Assembly: GCF_019635465.1 (NCBI RefSeq)
Contig: NZ_JAHBZK010000002.1
Span: 62,001-126,000, forward strand
Direction: 5' to 3'
DNA: 64,000 bases
From: Hydrogenophaga sp.
Lineage (GTDB): Bacteria > Pseudomonadota > Gammaproteobacteria > Burkholderiales > Burkholderiaceae_C
Position 1 is the stretch's first letter. Each line of letters begins with the position of its first letter. Both the position numbers and the translations under genes were made by a program. Shown piece by piece: positions 45,676 to 55,478 of the stretch. The notes under the pieces were generated by a model. That model had not been told where the DNA came from. It did not search any database and saw nothing but the letters and a program-made list of their open reading frames with translations.

Positions 45676-48057
45676 ATGAACACTTCAAGCACCCTTGTAG
45701 CGCACGAGTTCCCAATCGCGGGCATGACTTGCGCATCGTGTGTCGTCCGCGTCGAGAAAGCCCTCAAGTCGGTTGCGGGCGTAGCGAGCGTCGACGTCAA
45801 CCTGGCCACCGAGCGTGCCACGGTCAATGTGACCGCAGGCACATCCGGCGCGCAGCTGATCGCCGCCGTCGACAAAGCGGGCTACAGCGTGGCTGCAGAG
45901 GACTTTGAGTTCTCGATCGAGGGCATGACCTGCGCCTCCTGTGTGGCGCGGGTCGAGAAAGCCTTGAAGGCCGTAACCGGCGTGCAAGAGGCCTTCGTCA
46001 ACCTGGCCACGGAGCGCGCCAACGTGAAGGCCGTCGGGGTGTCGGTGGACGCGCTGATCGCCGCAGTCGAGAAGTCGGGCTACCGCGCCGTCGTGTTTGA
46101 AGAGAACACCTCGCGAGCGGCCGCTGCCTCCCAGGGCGAACCGCTGTGGCCGGTGCTGCTGGCCGCGGCCCTGTCGGTGCCGCTGGTTCTGCCCATGTTC
46201 GGCATGCTGTTCGGCATTGAATGGATGCTTGACGGCTGGTTGCAACTGGCCCTGGCCACGCCGGTGCAGTTCTGGCTGGGCGCGCGTTTCTACCGCGCCG
46301 GCTGGCGTGCGGTGCGCGCCGGTGCCGGCAACATGGACCTGCTGGTGGCCCTGGGCACCAGCGCTGGCTATGGCCTGAGCCTGTACCTCATGTTCAAGCA
46401 CGCCGCACACGGCACGCCGCACCTGTATTTCGAGGCCTCGGCCGTGATCATCACGCTCGTGCTGCTGGGCAAGTGGCTGGAGTCGCGCGCCAAGCGCCAG
46501 ACCACGGCCGCCATTGCCGCACTCAATGCCCTCAAGCCCGAGGTGGCTCGCGTACGCACCGACAACGGTGATCTGGACATGCCCCTGTCGCGCGTGAAGG
46601 TGGGTGACATCGTGGTGATCCGCCCGGGCGAACGTGTGCCGGTGGACGGCCTGGTGACCGAAGGCGCGAGCCAGGTCGATGAATCGCTCATCACCGGGGA
46701 GAGCTTGCCGGTGGCCAAACACGAAGGCGACAAGGTCACCGGGGGCGCGATCAACGCCGAAGGCCTGTTGCTGGTGCGCACGACGGCGGTGGGTGCGGAG
46801 TCCACCCTGTCGCGCATCGTGCGTATGGTCGAGTCGGCGCAGGCGAAGAAGGCACCGATCCAGCGCATCGTGGACCGCGTGAGCGCCGTGTTCGTGCCGG
46901 TGGTGCTGGTGCTGGCCGCGCTCACGCTGCTGGGTTGGGGTCTGGCCACGGGCGACTGGGAGCAAGCCATTCTGAACGCAGTGGCCGTGCTGGTCATTGC
47001 CTGTCCGTGTGCATTGGGTCTGGCCACGCCCACGGCCATCATGGCCGGCACCGGCGTGGCGGCGCGCCACGGCATCCTGATCAAGGACGCCGAGGCGCTG
47101 GAAGTGGCGCACCGCATCGACACCGTGGCCTTTGACAAGACCGGCACGCTGACCGAAGGCAAGCCCACGCTGGTGGCTGCGGTTCCCGCGGCGGGCCACG
47201 AGTCGCACCTGCTGGCCTGGAGCGCGGCCATCCAGGCGGGCAGCGAACACCCGCTGGCTCGCGCAGTGATGGACGCCGCACAGCAGGCGGGCGAGCCGCT
47301 GTTGTCGGCCGCCAAGGTGAGCGCGGTGGCGGGCCGTGGCATGTCGGCCGAGGTGCAAGGCCGTTCCCTGCGCTTGGGCAGCCCACGCTACATGCAGGAG
47401 CTGGGTGTGGACACCTCGGCCCTGCGCGGGCAGGCCAACGCCTTGCAGGACGACGGTCGCACGGTGTCCTGGCTGGCCGATGTCACCGAGAAACCCACGC
47501 TGGTCGGCCTGCTGGCCTTTGGCGATGCGGCCAAGGCCAGTGCGGGCCAGGCCATCGAGCGCTTGCGCGCCATGAACGTGCGCTCGGTGATGGTGACCGG
47601 TGACAACCTGGGCAGCGCCACCGCGGTGGCCAGCCAGCTTGGCGTCGATCACGTCGAGGCCGAAGTGCTGCCAGCCGACAAGGCCGCCATCGTGAGCCGC
47701 CTGAAAGAAGGCAATCGCACGGTGGCCATGGTGGGTGACGGCATCAACGATGCGCCTGCGCTGGCGCAGGCGGATGTGGGCATCGCCATGTCCACCGGCA
47801 CCGACGTGGCCATGCACGCGGCCGGCATCACGCTCATGCGTGGCGACCCGGCGCTGGTGGCCGACGCGATCGACATCTCGCGCCGCACCTACCGCAAGAT
47901 CCGCCAGAACCTGTTCTGGGCCTTTGCCTGCAACGTGGTCGGCATTCCGCTGGCGGCGGCCGGGCTGTTGAACCCGGTGGTGGCCGGCGCGGCCATGGCG
48001 CTGAGCAGCGTGAGTGTGGTGAGCAACGCGCTGCTGCTGCGCGGATGGCGGCGCTGA
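45676..48057 (+). CDS. copA: Cu(I)-exporting P-type ATPase CopA
   Basis: A 793-residue P1B-1 ATPase. Two N-terminal HMA domains carry GMTCASC (near residues 15 and 83). After these come TM1-2, TGESLPVAK (actuator), [12 protein letters not shown] (CPC site), [10 protein letters not shown] (phosphorylated Asp), [14 protein letters not shown] and final TM7-8 with YN-equivalent and MALSSVSVV. It pumps Cu(I) out of the cytoplasm, fed by CopZ. AAAGGAG precedes the start. It differs from the paralogue at 27841 in having HMA rather than HMBD modules. It sits behind a strong CueR-type promoter. Confidence 0.95.
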   Translation: MNTSSTLVAHEFPIAGMTCASCVVRVEKALKSVAGVASVDVNLATERATVNVTAGTSGAQLIAAVDKAGYSVAAEDFEFSIEGMTCASCVARVEKALKAVTGVQEAFVNLATERANVKAVGVSVDALIAAVEKSGYRAVVFEENTSRAAAASQGEPLWPVLLAAALSVPLVLPMFGMLFGIEWMLDGWLQLALATPVQFWLGARFYRAGWRAVRAGAGNMDLLVALGTSAGYGLSLYLMFKHAAHGTPHLYFEASAVIITLVLLGKWLESRAKRQTTAAIAALNALKPEVARVRTDNGDLDMPLSRVKVGDIVVIRPGERVPVDGLVTEGASQVDESLITGESLPVAKHEGDKVTGGAINAEGLLLVRTTAVGAESTLSRIVRMVESAQAKKAPIQRIVDRVSAVFVPVVLVLAALTLLGWGLATGDWEQAILNAVAVLVIACPCALGLATPTAIMAGTGVAARHGILIKDAEALEVAHRIDTVAFDKTGTLTEGKPTLVAAVPAAGHESHLLAWSAAIQAGSEHPLARAVMDAAQQAGEPLLSAAKVSAVAGRGMSAEVQGRSLRLGSPRYMQELGVDTSALRGQANALQDDGRTVSWLADVTEKPTLVGLLAFGDAAKASAGQAIERLRAMNVRSVMVTGDNLGSATAVASQLGVDHVEAEVLPADKAAIVSRLKEGNRTVAMVGDGINDAPALAQADVGIAMSTGTDVAMHAAGITLMRGDPALVADAIDISRRTYRKIRQNLFWAFACNVVGIPLAAAGLLNPVVAGAAMALSSVSVVSNALLLRGWRR

Positions 48058-48287
48058 ACCCGACGCAGTTCGCAAGCGATCTGATCAGGCGGGCGGGGCC
48101 ATGGGCCCCGGCCCGCCAAACACCGTGGTGGCCACTCATTCGCACACTCGCCGCGCGAGGTTGGGTGATGTGGTCTGCTGCGGATGGGGTACTGCAGCTG
48201 GGCTACCGGCTGCAGCCTCCGGATGTCCTGCTCGCTCCGGCGAAGCGTCGCATCTTCCAGCAAGGGCGCGGACTTGTCTTGCGATAG
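48045..48287 (+). CDS. Possible small ORF overlapping copA end
   Basis: An 80-codon open frame beginning inside the last codons of copA ([20 protein letters not shown]) and ending [13 protein letters not shown]. It has no motif or signal peptide. The overlap could allow translational coupling, but the GC-rich composition also produces such frames by chance. Listed as a weak candidate only. Confidence 0.25.
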   Translation: MAALNPTQFASDLIRRAGPWAPARQTPWWPLIRTLAARGWVMWSAADGVLQLGYRLQPPDVLLAPAKRRIFQQGRGLVLR

Positions 48288-48590
48288 CGGTTGCGCCGCC
48301 AGCCATTGCACGCTGCATTGCGCCAGGCTTCGCAGCTGACGATGGTAGTGACAGCTGGCGGTGTCGGCCTGCGTTGCATTATGAGATGCACGCCGTTGGC
48401 AGACGAAATCGATGACTGCGAATCGGATCCTAGGCTGATCACCCGTCCGGGATCTCGCCTTCTGTGCCGGGTGTGCATGGTCTAGGCGCAGCTAGCGCAA
48501 CGGCTGAAGCTGCCTCAGGACCGTCGATCCGGGATCTTCAAGGTCCGCCCTGTATTCAGGTTTCGCACTGCTTCCTGATGCCGAAGTCCC
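48288..48590. other. 303-bp gap with no gene seen
   Basis: Between copA and the second DUF2917 gene. I see no recognisable coding sequence. The degenerate MerR-type promoter at 48591 follows immediately. Confidence 0.4.
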
Positions 48591-48621
48591 TGGACCTTGA
48601 CATCGTGGGCACCACGAGCAT
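48591..48621 (+). promoter_or_regulatory. Degenerate MerR-type promoter before DUF2917 gene 2
   Basis: It aligns base for base with the copA and RND promoters: TGGACC (48591-48596), 19 bp, GAGCAT (48616-48621). The right half of the dyad is lost (GGGCACCAC instead of GGCAAGGCC). It may be weak or inactive. Confidence 0.5.
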
Positions 48622-48653
48622 GCGAGTTCTCTCCGGCTTCAAGGCGTACCGCC

Positions 48654-49067
48654 ATGTTTGCATTGGCTCCCAGAATACCTGCCGACTTCGGCAATCGCCA
48701 TTTCAGCGAATGGCACCTCTCCAGCGAACACAGTCTGCTTATGCAGGTTCAGCGCGGGGATTTGTTGCGTGCGGAACGCGGAACGGTCTGGATTCGCCTG
48801 AATGAAAGTCCCACGGGGTTGGCATTGCGCCAGGGAGAGATGTGCGCCGTGCCACACGACGGCATGCTGTGCATGACTGGCGCGGATCAGCCTCTTATCA
48901 CGGTGGCTAGCCGTGTGCCGATCACGTCACGCGCGCAAGCCGACTACGGCGGATGGCGCCATCAACCACCCGTACCGCCCACCTATAGCAAGTCGCGCCT
49001 GCCGCGTTTGCTGGATCGGTGGTTGCGACGACCAGTGCGAATAGACAGCGATCACACGCACGCTTGA
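48654..49067 (+). CDS. DUF2917-family protein, copy 2
   Basis: A 137-residue DUF2917 protein. EWHLSSEHSLLMQVQRGDLLRA, GTVWIRLNESPTGLALRQGE and LCMTGADQPLITVASRVPI align with copy 1. The C-terminus is longer, with a basic tail. It lies 64 bp before the RND adaptor gene and has a degenerate copy of the CueR-type promoter, so it may be a duplicate losing its regulation. Confidence 0.7.
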   Translation: MFALAPRIPADFGNRHFSEWHLSSEHSLLMQVQRGDLLRAERGTVWIRLNESPTGLALRQGEMCAVPHDGMLCMTGADQPLITVASRVPITSRAQADYGGWRHQPPVPPTYSKSRLPRLLDRWLRRPVRIDSDHTHA

Positions 49068-49069
49068 GC

Positions 49070-49100
49070 TTGCCTTTGCCATCGTGGCAAGGGCCAGCAT
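49070..49100 (+). promoter_or_regulatory. MerR-type promoter of the HAE1-type RND operon
   Basis: TTGCCT (49070-49075), 19-bp spacer, CAGCAT (49095-49100). The dyad TTGCC-ATCGT-GGCAA (49076-49090) is perfect. It closely matches the copA promoter at 45617, so the pump is probably CueR-controlled. Confidence 0.7.
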
Positions 49101-49131
49101 CCAGACCTCCCCAATCGCTGCGAGGCTTCAC

Positions 49132-50313
49132 ATGTCCGGACATCCCCTCCCCATCAACGCGTTGAAACGCAACACGATTGCGGCCGCCGCACTGCTGGCT
49201 GCTGCCCTTGGGCTGACCCTGGTTGTGACCAGTGGCGACCTGTTGACCTATGCCACTGCTGCCGAACCAATGGCAACCGCGCTTGACCTTCCCACGGTGG
49301 CGGTCACCGCGGTGGAATCTCGAGCTGTCGCGCCAGAGTCAACATTCATTGCGCGTGCTGAGGCAGCCGAGCGCGTGGCGCTGCGCCCGCGCGTGGCAGG
49401 CCACGTGGAAGCCGTGCTGTTCCAGGATGGGCAGTTCGTGAAGGCGGGCCAGCCTTTGTTCACCATTGATGCCCGCGCATTCGATGCCGCCCTGGCCAGT
49501 GCCCAAGCACAGCTCAAGTTGGCACAGGCGCGCGAGCAGCGGGCCGTCGGCGAAGCCCGCCGCGCGCGCGAGTTGCTGGCATTGGATGCCATCGCCGCCG
49601 AGGAAGCAGAGCGTCGCAGCGCCGCGCTGGCTGAAGCACAGGCCCAGGTAGCGGCCGCTCAGGCCGCGCTGCGTGCGGCCAAGCTCGATCGCGAATTCGC
49701 TACCGTGCGCGCGCCGATCGATGGGCGCATTGGCCGCGCGCTGGTGACCACCGGCAACTACGTGGACGTGGGTGCGTCCCAGGCACCGTTGGCGGTGCTG
49801 CTGTCCAGCCAGTCGCTGCAGGTGCACTTCGACGTCGCCGACCCCGCAATCCAGGCGCACCTGGCGCGCGCACGCAAGCCCGATGCAATGAAGGTAACGC
49901 TGGTCGGTGAGCTGTCGGAGCAGCCGCTCGGCACGGCCACGCTCGACTTCGCCGACAACGAAATCGAACCCGGGACCGGTACGTTACGCCTGCGAGCGCG
50001 CGTCAACGCACGCGACAGTGGCCTGCTGCCCGGCGCCTTCGTGCGCGTGCGGCTGGCCCACCCCAAGGCTGGGACCACTTTGCTGGTGCCCGACGCCGCC
50101 ATCGGCACCGACCAGGGGCGTCACCACGTGCTGGTGGTGGATGAAGAAGACACAGTGCAGTACCGCGCGGTGCAGCTCGGTGATCGCCACGGCGATTTGC
50201 GCGCGGTCATTGGCGGCGTTCAGGCGGGTGAGCGCGTGGTGGCCTCAGGCCTGATGCGCATCAAGCCCGGAATGAAGGTGCGTGCCGCCGAACGTGCGGC
50301 CAACGCTGGCTGA
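49132..50313 (+). CDS. RND periplasmic adaptor
   Basis: A 393-residue membrane-fusion protein of the AcrA/MexE type. N-terminal anchor (NTIAAAALLAAALGLTLVV), barrel-sandwich (RPRVAGHVEAVLFQDGQFVKAGQPLF), an alpha-hairpin with repeats of Ala/Glu/Arg, the second half-lipoyl (APIDGRIGRALVTTGNYVDVG) and a beta-barrel are all present. No metal-binding N-terminal motif is seen, unlike CusB. It should link the permease to the OM factor downstream. ATG 49132 lies 31 bp after the promoter's -10 element. Confidence 0.88.
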   Translation: MSGHPLPINALKRNTIAAAALLAAALGLTLVVTSGDLLTYATAAEPMATALDLPTVAVTAVESRAVAPESTFIARAEAAERVALRPRVAGHVEAVLFQDGQFVKAGQPLFTIDARAFDAALASAQAQLKLAQAREQRAVGEARRARELLALDAIAAEEAERRSAALAEAQAQVAAAQAALRAAKLDREFATVRAPIDGRIGRALVTTGNYVDVGASQAPLAVLLSSQSLQVHFDVADPAIQAHLARARKPDAMKVTLVGELSEQPLGTATLDFADNEIEPGTGTLRLRARVNARDSGLLPGAFVRVRLAHPKAGTTLLVPDAAIGTDQGRHHVLVVDEEDTVQYRAVQLGDRHGDLRAVIGGVQAGERVVASGLMRIKPGMKVRAAERAANAG

Positions 50314-50327
50314 ACCCGGAGATCGCC

Positions 50328-53300
50328 ATGAACCACGCCACAGCCCCTTCGTCGGCATCCTGGGTCGATCGCTTCATCGAGCGACCGGTGCTGGCCATCG
50401 TGCTCTCGCTGCTGATCGTGCTGGCCGGTGCGCTCACGCTGGGCAAGCTCCCGCTGACCGAATACCCCAACGTCATGCCCACCACGGTAATGGTGCGGGC
50501 CGGCTACCCAGGCGCCAACCCGCAGGTCCTGGCACAGACCGTGGCCACGCCGCTGGAGACCGAACTCACCGGCCTGCCGGGTCTGCAGTACATGAGCTCC
50601 AGCGCCTCGGGTGATGGGCGCTACGCGCTCACGCTCACCTTCGCTGCGGGCACCGACCCGGCGCGCGCCGAGACCGAGGTGCAGAACCGCGTCACGCGCA
50701 CGCTGTCGCGCCTGCCCCCCGAGGTGCAGCGCGCTGGCGTGGTGACCGAGCAGATGGCGCCCGACATCCTGATGGTCGTGCACCTGCTTTCCCCCGGTCA
50801 GCGCTACGACCTGCTGCATCTCTCCAACTTCGCCCAGCTGCAGGTGCGAGACGCCCTGCTGCGCGTGCCCGGTGTGAGCAAGGTGGTCGTGTGGGGCGCG
50901 GGGGAATACAGCCTGCGTGTCTGGCTCGACCCGGACCGCATGGCTGCGCGCAGCCTTACAGCAGGTGACGTCGTCGCTGCCATCCGCACACAGAACCTGC
51001 AGGTCGCGGCGGGCTCGGTGGGCGCATCGCCGGACGCCGCATCGGCGCGCCAGATGCTACTAGCGGTTTCCGGGCGCCTGCAATCGCCCGAGGCGTTTGG
51101 TGAGATCGTGGTGCGCACTGGGCCAGATAGCCAGGCGCTGCGCCTGAAGGACCTGGCGCGCATCGAGATCGGTGCCAGCCAGTACGCCATGCGCAGCCTG
51201 CTGGACAACACACCGGCAGTGGGCATCCAGATCGTGCAGGACCCGGCCGCCAGCGCGCTGGAGGTATCGGCCGCGGTGCGCGCGGAGATGCAGCGCCTGC
51301 AGGCCAGCTTCCCGCAAGACATCGAACACCGCATTGCCTACGACCCCACGGTGTTCGTCAAGAAGTCGATCGGCAACGTCGTGCAGACGCTGGTCGAGGC
51401 GCTGGTGCTCGTGGTGCTGGTGGTGCTGCTGTTCCTGCAGAGCGCGCGTGCGGCGGTGATCCCCATCGTGGCGGTGCCGGTGTCGCTGATCGGCACGCTC
51501 GCGGTGATGCACCTGGCGGGCTTCACGCTCAACACGCTGAGCCTGTTCGGCCTGGTGCTGTCCATCGGCATCGTCGTGGACGACGCCATCGTGGTGGTGG
51601 AGAACGTGGAGCGCCACCTGGCGCGCGGGCTCTCGCCGCACGACGCGACGCGCGCCGCGATGCGCGAGGTGACGGGCCCCATCCTCACCATCACCGCGGT
51701 GCTGGCCGCGGTGTTCATTCCCACGGCGTTCATGGGTGGCCTCTCCGGGCAGTTCTACCGCCAGTTCGCTTTGACCATCGCCATTTCCACGGTGATCTCG
51801 GCCATCAACTCGCTCACGCTGAGCCCGGCACTGGCCGCGATGTGGCTGCGCCCGCACGCCGCCACCCCCAAGGGCTGGCTCGGCCGTGCCCTGGGCGCGT
51901 TCAACCGTGGCTTCGAGGCCGGCGCCGAGGGCTATGCCCGCACCAGCCAGCGCAGCCTGAGCCGACCCTGGCGCCTGGGCGTGCTGTACGTGGGCCTGCT
52001 GGCCCTCACGGTGTGGGGCTGGAAGGCCATCCCGTCCGGCTTCGTGCCGGCGCAGGACAAGTACTTCCTCGTGGGGATCGTGCAACTGCCGCCGGGTGCT
52101 TCGCTGGATCGCACCGAGACGGTCACCCGCGAGGTCACCCGCATTGCGCTGGAGCAGCCCGGCGTCGAAAGCGTGGTGGCGTTTCCCGGTCTGTCAATCA
52201 ACGGCTTCGTGAACAGCCCCAACAGCGCGGTGATCTTCACCATGCTCGACCCCTTCGAACAGCGCCGCGACGCCTCGCTCATCGCCGGCGCCATCGCGGG
52301 CCAGCTCAACGGGAAGCTGCAAGGGATCGACCAAGCTTTCGCCGCCATGTTCCCGCCGCCCCCTGTGCCAGGCCTGGGCCAAGCCGGTGGCTTCAAGCTG
52401 CAGATCCAGGACCGCCAGCAACAGGGTCCAGCGGCGCTGAATGAGGCGCTGGGCCGTGTGCTGGCGGCCGCCGCCAAGGAACCGCGTCTGATGGGCCTGT
52501 TCTCGGGCTACCAGGTCGGCGTGCCCCAGTTGGCTGTAGACATCGATCGCGACAAGGCGCTGGCCATGGGTGTTCCGCTGGAGCGCGTGCACGAAGCACT
52601 GCAGGTGTACCTGGGCTCGTACTACGTGAACGACTTCAACATGCTGGGCCGCACCTGGCAGGTCAACGTGCAGGCCGACGCCCCCTACCGCGACGACGCG
52701 CAGGCGCTGCAGCGGCTGTGGACGCGCAACGACGCCGGCCACATGGTGCCGCTGGCCGCGGTGGTGAGGGCCACGCCCTCGGTCGGGCCCGACCCGGTGG
52801 TGCGCTACAACGCCCACATGGCCGCCGACATCTCGGGCATGGCCGCGCCGGGTGTGAGCACGGGAGACGCCATGGCGGCGATGGAAGCCATTCTGGCGGC
52901 CGAGCTGCCGCCCGGCTTCGGCTACGAATGGACCGATCTCGCGTACCAGCAAGCGCGCGAGGGCAGCAGTGGCCTGTGGGTGTTCCCGCTGGCCGTGGCG
53001 CTGGCCTTCCTGATCCTTGCGGCCGCCTACGGCAGCTGGTCCTTGCCGCTGGCGGTGCTGGCCTCGGTGCCCGCGGTGGTGCTGGGCGCATTGGCCGGTG
53101 TGTGGCTCAGCGGCGGCGACAACAACCTGTTCACGCAGATCGGCCTCGTGGTTCTGGTGGGGCTGGCCACCAAGAACGCCATCCTGATGATCGAGTTCGC
53201 ACGCAGCCGCCAGGCCGAGGGGCTGGACGAGCGTACTGCCGTGATCGAGGCGGCACGCCTGCGCTTGCGCCCCATCCTGATGACGACGCTGGCCTTCGTG

Positions 53301-53486
53301 ATGGGCGTACTGCCCCTGGTGTTCGCCAGCGGCGCAGGCGCCGAGATGCGCGCTGCCGTGGGCGTGGCGGTGTTCGCCGGCATGCTGGTCGTCACGCTTG
53401 CTGGCCTGCTGTTCACACCGCTGTTCTATGTGCTGCTGCAACGCCGGCGTGCACAGGCAGCGGCCCTTGACCTCGCCCTGAACTGA
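50328..53486 (+). CDS. HAE1-type RND permease
   Basis: A 1052-residue inner-membrane RND pump. FIERPVLAIVLSLLIVLAGAL at TM1, then LPLTEYPNVMPTTVMVRAGYPG, place it in the hydrophobe/amphiphile (HAE1, MexF/AcrB) group, not the metal HME group. TM4 reads GIVVDDAIVVVENVERHL with the paired Asp proton-relay residues of HAE1 pumps. Its usual substrates are organic compounds, so control by a CueR-type promoter is unexpected. It is 14 bp after the adaptor and 13 bp before the OM factor. Confidence 0.92.
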   Translation: MNHATAPSSASWVDRFIERPVLAIVLSLLIVLAGALTLGKLPLTEYPNVMPTTVMVRAGYPGANPQVLAQTVATPLETELTGLPGLQYMSSSASGDGRYALTLTFAAGTDPARAETEVQNRVTRTLSRLPPEVQRAGVVTEQMAPDILMVVHLLSPGQRYDLLHLSNFAQLQVRDALLRVPGVSKVVVWGAGEYSLRVWLDPDRMAARSLTAGDVVAAIRTQNLQVAAGSVGASPDAASARQMLLAVSGRLQSPEAFGEIVVRTGPDSQALRLKDLARIEIGASQYAMRSLLDNTPAVGIQIVQDPAASALEVSAAVRAEMQRLQASFPQDIEHRIAYDPTVFVKKSIGNVVQTLVEALVLVVLVVLLFLQSARAAVIPIVAVPVSLIGTLAVMHLAGFTLNTLSLFGLVLSIGIVVDDAIVVVENVERHLARGLSPHDATRAAMREVTGPILTITAVLAAVFIPTAFMGGLSGQFYRQFALTIAISTVISAINSLTLSPALAAMWLRPHAATPKGWLGRALGAFNRGFEAGAEGYARTSQRSLSRPWRLGVLYVGLLALTVWGWKAIPSGFVPAQDKYFLVGIVQLPPGASLDRTETVTREVTRIALEQPGVESVVAFPGLSINGFVNSPNSAVIFTMLDPFEQRRDASLIAGAIAGQLNGKLQGIDQAFAAMFPPPPVPGLGQAGGFKLQIQDRQQQGPAALNEALGRVLAAAAKEPRLMGLFSGYQVGVPQLAVDIDRDKALAMGVPLERVHEALQVYLGSYYVNDFNMLGRTWQVNVQADAPYRDDAQALQRLWTRNDAGHMVPLAAVVRATPSVGPDPVVRYNAHMAADISGMAAPGVSTGDAMAAMEAILAAELPPGFGYEWTDLAYQQAREGSSGLWVFPLAVALAFLILAAAYGSWSLPLAVLASVPAVVLGALAGVWLSGGDNNLFTQIGLVVLVGLATKNAILMIEFARSRQAEGLDERTAVIEAARLRLRPILMTTLAFVMGVLPLVFASGAGAEMRAAVGVAVFAGMLVVTLAGLLFTPLFYVLLQRRRAQAAALDLALN

Positions 53487-53499
53487 ACCGGAGGCTGAC

Positions 53500-54867
53500 A
53501 TGAACCGACCGAAATCCCTCTGGCGCTGGACGGCCCTGGCCATTGCAGCCTTGCTCGCAGGTTGCGCCGCACCGGCCACCGCGCCCCTCGACAAAAGCAC
53601 AGCGGATGCACCGCGTTTCGCGGGCGCCCCCGAGTGGCCCCGCAGCGCGCCCGCAGCTCCTTGGGGCGCGTTGGGTGACACGGCATTGCTGAGCCACATC
53701 GAACGCGCGCTTGCGGGCAACCTCGACGTGGCGCAAGCTGTGGAACGCGTGCAGCGCTCGCGCGCACTGGCCGCTGCGGACGCAGCTGCGCGTTGGCCCG
53801 CGCTCACCGCCTCACTCGGTGCCGTCGAACGCGAAGACCGACAACGCAGCGGCAGCGCAAGCGCGGGCATCGAGCTGGCCTGGGAGGTCGACGTGTTCGG
53901 CCGTCTGCGCCACGCGAGCCACGCGCAGCGCCTGCGCATCGACGCCGCCGTGGCCGACGCCGATGCGGTGCGTCGCGCGGTGGCGGCTGAAGTGGCCCAA
54001 GCCTGGTATGCGCTGGCGAGCGCGAACGAGCGTCTGTCATTGACGCAGGCCGTCATCGACAACCGCCGCGCCACGCTGACGCTGGTGCAGCACCGCGCAC
54101 GCGCCGGCCTGAGCGCACCGCTGGACGAAGCTCGCGCGCGCAGCGACCTGGCCGCCGTGCAGGCCGACGTGCCCGCTCTGCAAGCACAAGCCGCGCTGGC
54201 CTTGAACCGGCTGGCCGTGCTCGCGGGCGACACACCCGGAACACAAGCCATGCCGTCGATGGACAGCACCGCCGCGGACCCGGCCGCCATCACCCTGGAG
54301 CTGCCGGACGGCGAAACATGGCTCGCATCACGTCCTGACGTCGCCGCGGCCGAGGCCCGTATGCGCGCCCTTTCCATGGACGCCGAAGCCGTTCGTTCGG
54401 AATTTCTGCCGCGGATTTCGGTGGGTGGCTTCGTCGGCTGGTTGGCCGGCTCGGCCGTCGGCCTGAGCTCGGCCAGCACGGGGGCCTGGTTGATCGCGCC
54501 CTCGGTCAGCCTGCCGGTATTCAACGCCGGGCGCTTGCAAGCCCGCCTGGACGCCGCACGCGCTCAGGAGCACGAGGCATTGCTGCACTATCGCCAGCGC
54601 GTGCTGCTGGCCACTGAGGAGGTCGAGAACGCGCTGGCACAGGTGAGCTTCGGTCGCGCCCGACTGACGGCGCTGCAGGAGCGCAGCCGCGAGGCGGTGC
54701 GCGCGGAGCAACTGGCGCGGCTACGCTACCAGAGCGGCGCGTCCGATCTGCTGGAACTTCTCGATGCGCAACGCAGCGCCCAGCAAGCCCAGCTGGTTCT
54801 CGCCGAGGCGCTCGGGCAGCACAGACAGGACGTGACCCTGTTGCTTCGCGCGCTCGGCGCGGTCTGA
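53500..54867 (+). CDS. NodT-type outer-membrane factor lipoprotein
   Basis: A 455-residue TolC-like protein with a lipobox (LAIAALLAGCAAP), so it is a lipoprotein of the NodT/OprM family. Coiled-coil repeats include ALAGNLDVAQAVERVQRSRA and, in the second half, LDAARAQEHEALLHYRQRVL; FLPRISVGGFVGW marks the barrel strands. It completes the tripartite pump. It is the last gene of the operon, and a GGGG...CCCC stem follows the stop as a possible terminator. Confidence 0.92.
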   Translation: MNRPKSLWRWTALAIAALLAGCAAPATAPLDKSTADAPRFAGAPEWPRSAPAAPWGALGDTALLSHIERALAGNLDVAQAVERVQRSRALAAADAAARWPALTASLGAVEREDRQRSGSASAGIELAWEVDVFGRLRHASHAQRLRIDAAVADADAVRRAVAAEVAQAWYALASANERLSLTQAVIDNRRATLTLVQHRARAGLSAPLDEARARSDLAAVQADVPALQAQAALALNRLAVLAGDTPGTQAMPSMDSTAADPAAITLELPDGETWLASRPDVAAAEARMRALSMDAEAVRSEFLPRISVGGFVGWLAGSAVGLSSASTGAWLIAPSVSLPVFNAGRLQARLDAARAQEHEALLHYRQRVLLATEEVENALAQVSFGRARLTALQERSREAVRAEQLARLRYQSGASDLLELLDAQRSAQQAQLVLAEALGQHRQDVTLLLRALGAV

Positions 54868-54920
54868 CGAGCGGCGGGGGCCGAACCGCCCCGGCTTTCG
54901 TGGAGGCCGGTTGGTTTACG

Positions 54921-55319
54921 TCAGGCCTCCGCCATGGAGGTCAGATTGGCGAGATGCGGCCAGTAGTTTGCCTCAGCCTCTGCCGGCGCGATGTAGCCGA
55001 TGGGCTCAAGCAGTCGTTGGTGGTTGAACCAGGGCACCCATTGCAGGGTAGCCAATTCCACCGATTCGCGGTCTGGCCATGGGCGGCGATGAATCAACTC
55101 CGCCTTGTCCAGCCCGTTGATGGTCTCTGCTAGCGCGTTGTCGTAAGTGTCGCCCTTGCAGCCTACCGAATGCGCGATGCCCGCCTCGGCCAGGCGCTCC
55201 GTGTAGCGAATGGACACGTATTGCGACCCGCGTTCGGAGTGATGCGTCAAGTCACCATCACGCTCGGGTTGCTGAATCGGACGACCCGCGACAAGTCCCT
55301 CACGGTGCAAGGCCAGCAC
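54921..55319 (-). pseudogene. IS3-family transposase C-terminal fragment
   Basis: About 132 codons of an IS3-family OrfB. HHSERGSQYVSIRYTERLAEAG, then YDNALAETINGLDKAELIH and WFNHQRLLEPIGYIAPAEAEA are the usual C-terminal part of the DDE domain. The second catalytic Asp (normally HHSDRGSQY) is Glu here. The N-terminal two-thirds, OrfA and clear terminal inverted repeats are missing. It is an inactive relic that marks a junction between the copper and nickel regions. Confidence 0.8.
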
Positions 55320-55478
55320 CTACTGGACGAGAACGCGCTGTTCCGGCGTGATAAGTCGGCGCTGTAGCAGATGCGAAGCCGAGAACTGGCTTCGAGGTCG
55401 GACGAGGGCTGAGCTCGGAATTTCGGTTTGACCGAATCGAACGTCCGCTTCATTTCAAACCAGCCGCCGATCAAATCG

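Noticed and set aside
45685-48075. A 796-codon open frame antisense to copA
   Set aside because: Composition is typical of a GC-rich shadow frame and the other strand codes an intact CopA with every motif.
52194-54524. A 776-codon open frame antisense to the RND permease and OM factor
   Set aside because: It covers parts of two well-supported genes on the other strand, and has no family motif and a Ser/Arg-heavy composition.
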